From contig BFEA01000377.1 of assembly GCA_003427395.1 (NCBI GenBank), positions 906,885-942,579 on the forward strand: a stretch of 35,695 bases of DNA. Direction: 5' to 3'. The translations under genes and the position numbers were made by a program. Below are positions 20,047 through 28,638 of the stretch, piece by piece. The stretch comes from Chara braunii (Eukaryota; Streptophyta; Charophyceae; Charales; Characeae). Position 1 is the stretch's first letter, and the number at the start of each line of letters is the position of its first letter. The notes beneath the pieces are model-generated. The model worked only from the letters and a program-made list of their open reading frames with translations. It was not told the origin of the DNA and searched no databases.

Positions 20047-20205
20047 GAAATTCCCCAAGGAAACTGTCGTTTCACTCATCCTCGGGGAAGATTCGGAAAA
20101 GAAAATGTGAAAACATTTCCTCGGGGATTCCTCGGGGATTCCTCGGGGCTACAGCCATTTTGGCGATTTCCCCAAGGGACCTCCCGAGGTCCCTTGGAGG
20201 TCGAG
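20047..20205. repeat. Subterminal CTCGGGG repeats
   Basis: CCTCGGGG(A)TTC-type units are repeated, three in a row at about 20128-20155. CCCAAGGGACCTCCCGAGGTCCC contributes further partial palindromes. The right end has the matching CCCCGAGGAATCGTCCTC units at 24553-24645. Such subterminal repeats are candidate transposase or accessory-protein binding sites. Confidence 0.6.
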
Positions 20206-20221
20206 CATCCGGAAGAATCGG

Positions 20222-21102
20222 GGCGTCGACGACGGCTCCCTCAACGACATTTTTCGATCCCGTCTGGTCCATCGGTGGTCCTGCCTGCGTCTACATGGAC
20301 ATGTTGGGTCGCCAACGTTCGGCGTCACGGGGTTCATCCCCAACGGTTATCGTTTGCGGCCTACCGACATCCCCGACGTCCAGAAGGTGCCGTCTCGCGT
20401 CGTCGCGTTTGGCACGCCGCGGGAGTTCTCCCAACGGTCGGCAGATACGAATATTTCGGGCGGCACAGTCTCTCCGAATGACGCACTGTCGTTCGTGACC
20501 GAAGACGACACCTTCCGTTTGTTGGAACAACCGTTTGCAGCACTGTACTTCGCTGTTATGTTGGCGCCCGCGTTGTCTTCCGTCTGCTGCCGTCGTCGTC
20601 AACTGTTTCATGGCTGACGTGTTCCGCAGGCCGCCGTGTATCGTACGAGCGTCTGAAGGCCATGGCAAAGGCGATGAGGTACTTGCTGGCCGCAACGATG
20701 TGGATAATGCGAATGGTAGGGGACGACCCAAGATCTCATTACGACACTTGGGTTTTCGTGCAACTGTCTGCGAAGACGACGCTGCTTGCGTCCATGAACC
20801 GTCAATTCGACGCCCGCCGCCACATCATGCAAGCCTCGCAAGTCATGACAGACAAGTTTGGGAGACCGCCTCCGACCTTCGCCTCCCCACCTGTCTACAT
20901 CCCTGATTGGGCGTCAAAGTGCGGAGTCACTTTCTCGCACGACGCGACGTTGGCCTCCCCGATGGAGGCGAGAAGGTTGGATTGGCTGGGGACAAGCCCC
21001 CCCGAGGACGAGGATGAGGACGATGATGGCGCTGACAAAGGTCGGGGGGGTGATGCGCATGACATCGCGAGAGGGAAGGGGATGATGCCGTCATTTCTTT
21101 GA
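20222..21102 (+). pseudogene. Harbinger second coding region, unrecognised, two frames
   Basis: A plus-strand frame from about 20222 to 20617 reads like protein (GSPTFGVTGFIPNGYRLRPT, then DIPDVQKVPSRVVAFGTPRE and VTEDDTFRLLEQPFAALYFA). A second frame to 21102 follows (RRVSYERLKAMAKAMRYLLA, DDPRSHYDTWVFVQL, FGRPPPTFASPPVYIPDWAS, then an acidic EDEDEDDDG tail). A spliced or shifted join is needed between about 20545 and 20640. TTCCGCAG at 20622-20629 looks like a splice acceptor, but I found no donor that fits the phase except an implausibly close one. In this family the partner is usually a Myb/SANT-like DNA-binding protein; no such domain is visible. The start codon is not identified. Confidence 0.5.
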
Positions 21103-22759
21103 CGACGGCAGCAAACGCAAACAGTCACTCCACGCCAAGCGGAAAGTGTAAATACTTCGCGTGCTCGGCCATGGAGTGACGATTCTCGAACGGCATATCT
21201 GTCTTCCGGCGATGTGGCGAACGTTCTCTATTTCGCCACGACCTGTCCAGATCGTAGGTAGAGGAGGAAGGGGGATTGCGGGAAGGGGGGGAGGGGGGTT
21301 TGGGGTTTGGGGCTTTTATGCGGGGCATGGGGTGGGTACTGAAAGGGCTTATGGGGGAGACGGGGGTTTGTAGCAGCGTGGGTGGTTGCGTTCGGGGCAG
21401 GAGTAGATGAGTAGGCAGGTATCATGGGCGGCGGCAGCTTCATTTTCGTGGGCCTGGTCGTCGTTCAACCATTGTTGTGTATTATTGTGTACTTCTCCGC
21501 ATTTTTTTTTTTATTTTTTTTTTTCCGTTTCTTGGGTCTTGCCATGTTGATGTTATGTCTATCGACTGGACAAACAGATGTGCAATGCTGTAAACCGAGC
21601 GTCCTTCCGATCACTGATCTTGATGATCTTCACAGCCATGCGTTGTTTTTGATTTCAATCGATCCTTCAGTTTTTATAAAGCGTATGTGAGGCGGGGATG
21701 CTTTGTTCTCATATTGACTGCTGATTGTTGATGGTGAGAAATTGATGCATCCAACTATGTTTTCATCTTTCTAGTTATCGAACCTGCAATCCATGCATTC
21801 GTCTTCCTTTCCATCATTCCAGGAACTGATTGTAATGCGAGCGGGGATTGGAAATGCAAGACATCGAGAATGGCAAAGGTCGATGCAGACAAAGTGATAG
21901 ACATTCTTCCGAACCACGGACAAAACAACTATGGCGCACCATTGCAAACGCATGCAATCCAAGTTCCCGCAAACAAAAATTAACAAAAGAAAAGATGAAG
22001 GAACGCAAATCTGCGCACACCAAGATAAGCAAAGGACACTCTGTCGTTAAAAGGGGAAAAGCCTTTCAAGGCGAACGCATTTCCATTTCGCGACTAGACG
22101 GATGATCCCCCCCCCCCAATCGACAGAACTGTAGCCATCGTGCACCGTCATCACAATCAGTATCTCGCCGAATGACACGTCCAACCGCGCCACGCGGAGT
22201 CCGCAAACGACGACATCCACAACCAACGATTAAAATACCGCACCCAACACTGCGTGTAACCGCGCCCAGTGTTCGGCATAGAACAAGCGGAAAAAAAAAA
22301 AAAAACGAGCCACGAAAAACAAAACTAGTCACCACACACACGAAGACACCTACACACACTGCCCGCAGGAGACACGTCATGCACTTCTCGCCAGAACGAC
22401 GCGACCAGGGGTCGAGTACTGCGCCACAAAACGGAAGATCACCCCCTGACGGACGGCGACGTGGATTACACCTGGATGATGCACACTGCGCCTGACGACA
22501 ATAACCCAGCACATCCCGATGGCAGCAGACTTGAGGGCATCATCATCGTGAAGACACGGAATCGCCAGTTGATGTGGGAAGCGGGCCTCCCCTTCCTTCC
22601 CGCTGTAGGATCCCTTCGATGCTTCCCCGCTTCACAGAGCTTCGTTCTTCCGCCTCACTACGGCCACAGCGGGGTCTCCACCTGCACACACGGCCATCCT
22701 CACTGTGCAGTCATCCGCTCCGCCAGCGCGTCCCTCAATGTCAGCGCATCCCCCGTTGA
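21103..22759. other. Internal non-coding part of the Harbinger element
   Basis: This separates the two convergent coding regions. It contains G-rich (21270-21320), T-rich (21505-21530) and A-rich (22290-22304) stretches and a C run at 22108-22117. Open frames on both strands lack protein-like composition. I see no further gene. Confidence 0.45.
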
Positions 22760-24247
22760 TTACTCCATGCACACCGGCCTCAGTGGCTGATGCATCCCAA
22801 GATCGACTCTGCAACGCACGCCGTTCGAACCCACCTCCCACAGCAGATTGGCGTCAAACGGGACGCCTGCGTCGATGAGTATGTTGTGGAGGATGCACAC
22901 GGCGACAAATTGCTGCGGCAAGGTCTCCATGTTGCACTTGTGGGTGCGGAGGAACAACCTCCACATCCCCTTCAGTCTGCCAAACGCCCTCTCCACTGCT
23001 CCCCTGGCCGTCTTCTGTTTGTTGACGAACCGTGCCTCTGACGGGTGCTGCGCGAGACTGCCGTAAGGGACAACTATCCATTCCAATTGGGGATAACTGT
23101 TATCGCCGAGCAAGTAGCCATTAGTCCGCACACCGAAAGGCAGCATCACAGGCGGCCCAGTGAAAAGTTGTCCTTCCTCCGCGCGCGCCCACAAACTGGA
23201 CAGGTTCAGCATCCTCATGTCATGCACACTGCCCGGGTAACCGACGAAGACGTCCAACACACGCAAGTTCATGTCGACGACCACCTGCGCCTGCACGGAG
23301 AATCGACGTTTCATGTCTCAGTAGTCCTCCCCGTTGGCGTTGGCGGGCTTGTCGATGTAGATGTGGGTGCAGTCGATGCACCCATGGCAGTAACTTTGGA
23401 AAACCCTTGTCTGCGAAGGCGCGCAAGACGACCGCCTTCTGCAAACCTGTGGGCCAGGATATCTTATCGGGTACGCAGTAAGCAATGCCGCAGTGACGTC
23501 CCGCACCGCCGTGATGCCGGAAGACCTGCCAATGCCAAAGCTACACATCCCGCTGTCGTATGTCTCCCCTGTCGCCCACCTACACAGAGCGTAGGCGATG
23601 ATGTGGTTCGACTGCAAGGGCACCCTGTAGAACGTCACACGGCGTTGCAGGAGTGGGGAAAGAGTCTCCGCGATCTCGCGGAAAACACGCGGCGACATTT
23701 GAAGCTTGTCCTTGAAGTAGTCATTTGTCGCGTAATCACATTGCCGCAGATCCTCCCACGGACCTCCCGTCCGCCGCTTCATCCACCACGTTGGAGTTGC
23801 TTGTGGAAACGCGTCGCACCCCATCGCGTAGCAGACCTGCAGCACCGCGTCGGAAATGGCACCGACGTCCAAGCACTGGCCACTCGTCGGCAGCGCCGAC
23901 AGCTTGCGGCGTGCACGAACGGCCGCTTTGAACTTCCCCTCGCTGCTCGCCATTTGGCAGCGGAACAGGACGACATTCACCGCCGCAGCGACAGCCGTCC
24001 TCTCTGCCCTCGTCAGACTGTCACGCCCGACCTCGCCGTCAATATCCATCCCCAACGCCGCTTCCAAGGACATCACATCAATAACTACACACGACTGCAC
24101 AAACACCGCCACGTGGAAGAACACAGCGCCGCCTCTGCAGACAACCTTGGACGCCACGCACTGAGGACGGTCGTGTGCCCATGACGATGGTGAGAAGTCG
24201 ATGCCGTCTCCGGTGCGTACTCTTCGACAACAACCGCCGGCCACCAT
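22760..24247 (-). pseudogene. PIF/Harbinger (HARBI1-like) DDE transposase, lightly damaged
   Basis: One minus-strand frame runs through, interrupted by TGA at 23318-23320. The N-terminal part has FKDKLQMSPRVFREIAETLS and LCRWATGETYDSGMCSFGIG, the helical region preceding the catalytic domain in HARBI1-like proteins. Catalytic residues are Asp in GCIDCTHIYIDKP (23372-23374), Asp in YLLGDNSYPQ (23102-23104) and Glu in GAVERAFGRLK (22991-22993), with GYPGSVHDMRML between the first two. Between about 23470 and 23395 the sensible sequence (LQKAVVLRAFADKGFP) lies in another frame, bounded by two compensating one-base indels. ATG 24073 (MSLEAALGMD) is the better start; ATG 24247 would add poorly protein-like residues. 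Length of about 440 residues from that start is normal for the family. Confidence 0.92.
23318..23320 (-). other. In-frame TGA in the Harbinger transposase
   Basis: The stop separates GEDY from DMKRRFSVQAQ with no frame change. TGG (Trp) is one transition away and an aromatic residue fits this position. It alone would cut the protein between the first and second catalytic Asp. Confidence 0.85.
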
Positions 24248-24539
24248 TGTCACTTATGCGAACACCCCGAACGCCAGACGCTGATGCAATTGGGTGTGAA
24301 ACGTACGTCCATCACGCGCCGCCAATTGCAGAGCAAGATTTCGAATTTCAAATTTTGAACTGTGGTTGTGCGCGCCATTTCCAATGGCCCCTCTTTTGTA
24401 TTCTTTTTTTTTTTTTTGGTTTCCCGCAGTGATTCAAATTCGCGACGGCCAACAGAGGTGGACCAACGCCGTCCGCACGGACACAACTCGCTGGACCACC
24501 CTCACCCCCCCCCCCGCGTCCACTTGTGGATATATAAAT

Positions 24540-24668
24540 CTGGCCGCGGGAGCCCCGAGGAATCGTCCTCGGGGGACGACTCCGAGGATGAGTGGAACGA
24601 AGGCGGGAATTTCCTCGGGCGACTCCAAGGAATCGTCCTCAGGGCCCGAGGAGTGTCGAACGAGCCCC
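24540..24668. repeat. Right subterminal repeats and terminal inverted repeat of the Harbinger element
   Basis: GAGGAATCGTCCTCGGGG and related units repeat, then the inverted repeat ends with AGGAGTGTCGAACGAGCCCC, the exact complement of the left end. TAT follows as the target duplication. Confidence 0.88.
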
Positions 24669-24671
24669 TAT

Positions 24672-25129
24672 GTGTCCCTCTGGTGTACCCTCCAGCCTTA
24701 GGATTTGGAAAGTTTGGGCTGCCTTTAGCATTTTCTTGATAAGTTCTCTTGTTTTTCCATTCTTCTGCAGCGTATTTCCCTTCGCTGTCACAGCATTTTC
24801 TTGATCAGTGCTCTCTCATTTTGCCATTCTTTTCATCTACTGGGCTGCTTGGGCCTGGTTACCTGGCAGTGGATGCCAGCTGTGCAACTCTGGCATGCAG
24901 GTATGGGGACAGGGAATGGGGGGGAGCATGTTCAAGGAAAGGAAAATCCATGAATAACATTGCATATATCGCTACACCAGGAGACACACTAACACACTAA
25001 CGCGGGTATTGTCAACATAGTGGTCATGTCTCTTCTAAAGAAAACATGCATCCGGATATAGCACCTGGATGGTTTTTGAACATCCTTGAGAGCAACGGTT
25101 CTGGTGAGGAGCTTGTTAGTAAAGACTGA
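24672..25129. other. Non-coding stretch right of the Harbinger element
   Basis: TTTTCTTGAT(A/C)AGT...TCTC occurs twice (about 24731 and 24793), a short direct repeat. No protein-like frame is present. Confidence 0.45.
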
Positions 25130-25305
25130 GGGCCAGATCCCACTGGCAAAGAGGATTGGAATAAGCCTCTGAATCTGGACGTGTTTGTGGAGAGGTGCAA
25201 ACAATTGTGATTGAAGTTCATTGAACTGCTTTTCTGCATCTCTGTGTGGAACACGTCCAGATTCAGCCACTTATTCCAATCCTCTTTGCCAGTGGGATCT
25301 GGCCC
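25130..25305. repeat. Long near-perfect hairpin, 56-bp arms
   Basis: The left arm 25130-25185 (starts GGGCCAGATCCCACTGGCAA) and the right arm 25250-25305 are reverse complements at 53 of 56 positions. The only mismatches are three adjacent bases (25166-25168 against 25267-25269). The loop is 64 nt. RNA from either strand would fold into a stable stem. No flanking target duplication was found and no protein is encoded. Confidence 0.93.
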
Positions 25306-25368
25306 TAAGTGAGGTGGCCACTTGTACATGTGTGTCATTCACAAGGAGCAGCATCATCAGAAGACAAA

Positions 25369-25405
25369 AAATGCTCCCATCCTGGACATGCAAGGGAGCA
25401 TTTAC
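25369..25405. repeat. Small hairpin, 10-bp stem
   Basis: AAATGCTCCC and GGGAGCATTT are exact reverse complements around a short loop. Confidence 0.6.
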
Positions 25406-25498
25406 TCTAGTGGGTGCTGAGGCGGGGGAAGCCCCCACAACACATCTGGAATCTGGATCGGCCTGAACCTTTCTAAATTATTCCTGAATTTGTACTCT

Positions 25499-25623
25499 AG
25501 GAATGAGGGGCGCTGGACCCGGTTTCCCGCAGGTGCAACTCCCCACCAATAGAGTAGAGCCATCAGCCGGGCAGGTGCCACAGAGGGATGCTCATATCAC
25601 CCTCGGTGGCACTCCCCGAGGAT

Positions 25624-25654
<31 letters not shown>
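25499..25654 (+). mobile_element. Poly(A)-tailed retroelement end, plus-strand copy
   Basis: It begins near GGCGCTGGACCCGGTTTCCC, contains CTCCCCACCAATAGA and TGCTCATATCACC, and ends with 28 A (25627-25654). The same landmarks in the same order occur on the minus strand at 27940-27782. This is a short non-autonomous element or the 3' end of a truncated LINE; the 5' limit is not defined. Confidence 0.7.
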
Positions 25655-26157
25655 CACTTTCACATGCAAAAGGCTTGCTAGGAACGGCTGAGCAAGGAGG
25701 CCACTGATGGACGCATCCTTCATGATGAGCAGGATCATCAGGAAAAAAATGATACACCATTACCATTTTCAATGTACGTGTGTAAAGACCATAGGTATGA
25801 TCTGGACGTGCGGATTGCCCTCCAGAGTGTATGGTGTTCACTGCCTGTATACCAGACATTTAGATGCATGTCTGGGTGCCGGACAGGTGGCAGGGTGGTT
25901 CTGCAGCGGGGGGGGGGGTGCGGAGGCAGTACAGTGGGGTACAGTTCTGGATGGTCCCTTTTTCTTCTGTGGTTTTGGTGTTGTTTTTGCGCTATGCCCG
26001 ATTGGGGTTTCGCAGGGTTTTTATCACAGTCGGTCTTGTTGTGCGGCCCTGGGATAGACCAGTCCAGAGTGCCTGGATCATTTGGACTGGGGAGGGCCCC
26101 CTTTTTTTTCTTGTAAAAGACACCAGACCCTGTTTCTGGCAGCGTGTATAATTCAGC
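25655..26157. other. Non-coding stretch
   Basis: There is a run of nine G at 25910-25918 and no protein-like frame. Minus-strand frames over 25738-26166 are open but Pro/His-rich and unconvincing. Confidence 0.4.
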
Positions 26158-26198
26158 CTTGGGCACTGGGCCAGTTTATCAAAAAAAAAAAAAAAAAA
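26158..26198 (+). repeat. TTGGGCACTGGGCC motif followed by A run
   Basis: TTGGGCACTGGGCC precedes an 18-A run (26181-26198). The same 14 bases occur at 31887-31900, there followed by CATAATAAAATC. It is probably another retroelement 3' end. The AT-rich segment to about 26290 follows (AATTTTATT repeats). Confidence 0.5.
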
Positions 26199-26493
26199 GT
26201 ATTAAAATTGATATATTTCAATAATTTTATTAATTTTATTAATTTTTTATTAATGCTTATTATATTATTTCAGGGAATTTTATTTTACAAAAGATTCCCC
26301 TCCCCCCCCCCCCTTCCCCCCCAATAGGTTTAATTCTGGTGCGTAACAAGCAGCAGTGATAACCGTTTTCTTTTTGAGCTGCTGAACAAGTGGCACATAA
26401 GTCGTGTAATGGACTTCAGTCCTCTTCACAATGTCTGACGTTCAGCAATTGGTTAACCAGGTACCCGTAAGGACAGGATTTCCTGGCCATCTT

Positions 26494-26806
26494 TTATGGG
26501 TACGTTACCAACTTAGCACACATAGAGTCAAGAGTTGCACCCACTAGGTGGAAGAACCGAGCCTTACGCGAAGCGTCTGCTCTTCGAGCCGTAAGGTTGC
26601 ACCACATACTTCGAAAGATGTTGTGGCCAAGGAAAGGTACGCCTTTCGACACATGGGTAATATGGGTTTTGTCCATACTCGGTGTTAATTGGAGTTTGTC
26701 TCTCAGGAACGATTCCGATTCAGATCCCAGTTTCACTGCGTCTGATAGTGGACCAGAGATTGCTACTAGAAAATCATCCGCTTCGTGAGGTGGTGACAAG
26801 TGCTCT
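26494..26806 (-). pseudogene. Mitochondrial group II intron maturase/RT fragment
   Basis: The frame reads HEADDFLVAISGPLSDAVKL, then FLRDKLQLTPSMDKTHITHV and VPFLGHNIF. This is the YADD box (Tyr changed to Glu), the following helices and the 'KT.ITH......FLG..I' block of group II intron-encoded RT/maturases of mitochondrial type. It is uninterrupted over about 100 codons but has no RT motifs upstream and no maturase X domain. It is interpreted as mitochondrial DNA inserted in the nucleus. Confidence 0.8.
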
Positions 26807-26844
26807 CCGAACCTCGTGTGAGATGGTCGCCAATCACACGGCTC
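26807..26844 (-). ncRNA. Group II intron domain V-like hairpin
   Basis: On the minus strand GAGCCGTGTGA pairs with TCACAC(GA)GGTTC. It has an AGC catalytic-triad position, a two-base GA bulge on the 3' side and a GCGA tip, the layout of domain V. A mismatch near the tip and the bulge sequence show slight decay. It lies immediately upstream of the maturase fragment, whereas in a real intron domain V lies downstream of the maturase frame. Confidence 0.7.
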
Positions 26845-26893
26845 TCCACTCAAGTTGCCTTTTCTTCTTCCATGCTGGGGAGCATCAGTTTGG

Positions 26894-27260
26894 TTAGCTT
26901 TCCCTTGATGCTTCCTTCCGCATGAACGACGGACTCAGAGAAGCATTGATTGCTCCTGTGTACGGAGGATTCTCTGCCAGCTTGCCGTTCCTAAAAGAAG
27001 GCCTCTCAGCCCCAATCTTGATTGGGGCTGAGTGACCTGCAATTCTTTCTAGCTTTGTAAAGGACGGCCTTTGGACCATCAAGTGTTGTCCCACTTCTTC
27101 CAGCTTAATCCATTGTCATTGGTCGTCGCTACTCTTCCTCGCAGTCACCGGTTCCTTTCAAAAGACCTGCTTTTCTGATCTCTGTTTTCGCCATGCTGAT
27201 CAATTGAGCCGATGCTTCCTCTTTGCCCAACTCATGGTCGTCGATGGTCACATCATTTCT
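26894..27260 (-). other. Probable further mitochondrial intron/maturase sequence
   Basis: Minus-strand frames read VGQHLMVQRPSFTKLERIAG and, further upstream, IDDHELGKEEASAQLISMAK. They look protein-like, but I cannot assign them to a specific maturase domain. They sit directly 5' of the domain V-like hairpin, where the end of an intron ORF is expected. Confidence 0.4.
27005..27032. repeat. Perfect 13-bp stem with 2-nt loop
   Basis: CTCAGCCCCAATC-TT-GATTGGGGCTGAG is an almost uninterrupted palindrome within the probable mitochondrial segment. Confidence 0.8.
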
Positions 27261-27288
27261 TCCATAAGGTCCATAGAGTGATCCTTTT

Positions 27289-27307
27289 TAGTAGTAGTAG
27301 TAGTAGA
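27289..27307. repeat. TAG trinucleotide repeat
   Basis: About six TAG units at the right edge of the mitochondrial-like segment. Confidence 0.8.
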
Positions 27308-27353
27308 TACCCTAACCTTGTTTGGTGGTTCCACTAAGTAAGAGGGAATCTGG

Positions 27354-27775
27354 ATGGCAAGGAGGGTCGTGAGGAGGGGGAGGAGTGTAAAGAGGGAGTA
27401 TCATAGCTTTGTAATTCTGTTCCGTTCCCAGGATTCAGGGCATTTGACCAGGCAGTGTATGATGTCTTCTTCTAGGTTAGTTGAGCGCATGTTACAGATG
27501 GGCGAGCTGTGGATATCTGAGCGTTGCATATGCTCGTGCAGTCCTTTGAGTCACGTGGAGAACCGTGTCAGGTATTAGCCTATGAAGGCTGCGGCTTTTC
27601 ACTGGTCTGTTTTTTATGTATTCTTTCCAGGGGATTACGATTTGTTCGCTGTGCTTGAGTTGTAGTATCTTGCGCCATCTTTTCTGAATCTCAGCCCAAG
27701 GTTGTAGCCAAAATTCACTGTAAGGTGGGTCTTAGAGGTACCCTGAGTCCAATTCCATTCCCTTGGGTCAATGCG
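27354..27775 (-). pseudogene. LINE zinc-knuckle relic
   Basis: Minus-strand fragments in several frames match the pre-knuckle and knuckle regions of LINE 2. EWNWTQ and NFGYNLGLR recall EWAWKT and SFGYKLRRN, EQIVIPWKEYIKNRPVKSRS lies in the connector, and NLEEDIIHCLVKCPES recalls SLEDVSHCLINCPNA. H-x4-C is preserved while the first Cys pair is partly lost. Many stops; an old copy. Confidence 0.6.
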
Positions 27776-27781
27776 AAATCC

Positions 27782-27945
27782 TTTTTTTTCTTTTTCTTTC
27801 TTTTTTTTTTTACACTCAAGTGCCAGCTGGGGGCCTACTAGGAGGAGGTGATATGAGCACCCTCCTCTAGTAGGTCCATTGCCTGCTGCTCCATCTATTG
27901 GTGGGGAGCTTCACCTGCTGGAAACCGGGTCCAGCGTCCCTTTGG
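27782..27945 (-). mobile_element. Poly(A)-tailed retroelement end, minus-strand copy
   Basis: Read on the minus strand it goes AGGGACGCTGGACCCGGTTT, CTCCCCACCAATAGA, TGCTCATATCACC and ends in an A-rich tail (T-rich run at 27780-27811). It matches the plus-strand copy at 25499-25654 in order and spacing but contains an extra segment with an inverted pair (CCTACTAG/CTAGTAGG). Confidence 0.7.
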
Positions 27946-28261
27946 ACATGAGTATGAGAATGAACTGTGAACATGAGTCTGAGATGATATGGATTATATG
28001 AGATATGCCGGTGTGCTGTAATGTCGCTTCAGGTCACCTTCATTGTGAGTTCAAACATCCTGGGGGCCACCAGAGGGTTGACCTCCTTCAGCCTCTTCAG
28101 CCTCTCCCAATCTCTCGTCTTTTATATCCTCCTGAGCATACTTGCGCTGCATGTGCCGCGACCCCGTTCACAGGATGCGCCGCAAGTATGATCTTGAGTG
28201 TCTGCCTGTTTGGAAGCATTTTCCTAAGCTGTGTTTTTCAATGGGACCTGAAGCTACTTCT

Positions 28262-28400
28262 TTAAACCACTAGTACTTGGCCCATCTATAGGTCGTGGAA
28301 AAAAATAGAGTAGAAACGTTTCTAGTCGGATGAATTTGGGCGCTCCTGTAGTGGCCCGTACATTTCCTAAAAGCGTGGCTTGTTAACGGGCACGATGTCG
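28262..28400 (+). repeat. Dispersed repeat copy (TTTAAACCACTAGTAC ... GTTAACGGGCAC)
   Basis: It carries TTTAAACCACTAGTACTTGG at 28261 and GCGTGGCTTGTTAACGGGCA at 28370, the two landmarks also present near 17334-17390. The spacing is larger here. Confidence 0.5.
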
Positions 28401-28592
28401 AGCCCATCGGTCCCGTAGGGGAACCCTCTCAGCCGCGCCACGCAGGATTTGTGATAGGACTTCCATCCTTTATCGCGGTGCAAATGGAGCTTCCGTCGCC
28501 GCTCCGGCCGAGTGCGCTAGCCATACCTCTCGCGAACCCCTACAACAAGGTAGGGCCACGCGAGGTACGACTTACCTCCACCTGCGGGAGCT

Positions 28593-28638
28593 ATCACCTC
28601 CCTTCAGTGGGCGTAATCACCTCCCTTCAGTGGGCGTA
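28593..28638. repeat. Perfect 23-bp tandem duplication
   Basis: The 23 bases starting ATCACCTCCCTTCAGTGG are repeated back to back without mismatch, suggesting a young slippage or repair event. Confidence 0.95.

Larger units (their letters stand above)
20019..24668. mobile_element. PIF/Harbinger DNA transposon, complete, 4650 bp
   Basis: Both ends read GGGGCTCGTTCGACACTCCT inwards as terminal inverted repeats. The bases immediately outside are TAT on each side (20016-20018 and 24669-24671), a 3-bp target-site duplication as expected for PIF/Harbinger. Inside are a DDE transposase on the minus strand near the right end and a second coding region on the plus strand near the left end, converging as in typical two-gene Harbinger elements. 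The transposase has a few disabling changes, but the ends look intact, so the copy could still be moved by a transposase supplied elsewhere. Confidence 0.93.

Noticed and set aside
20592-20629. A spliceosomal intron joining the two frames of the Harbinger second gene
   Set aside because: The acceptor TTCCGCAG is good, but the only phase-compatible GT donors leave an intron of 32-38 bases, too short to accept without transcript evidence.
22066-22512. Minus-strand frame of 148 codons in the middle of the Harbinger element
   Set aside because: Cys/Arg/Phe-rich composition with a poly-Phe from an A run; no domain and not protein-like.
23045-24184. A 379-codon plus-strand frame inside the Harbinger element
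   Set aside because: It is the longest open frame in the window but is exactly antisense to the DDE transposase, whose motifs are unmistakable. Its Arg/His/Pro-rich content is typical of a GC-rich shadow.
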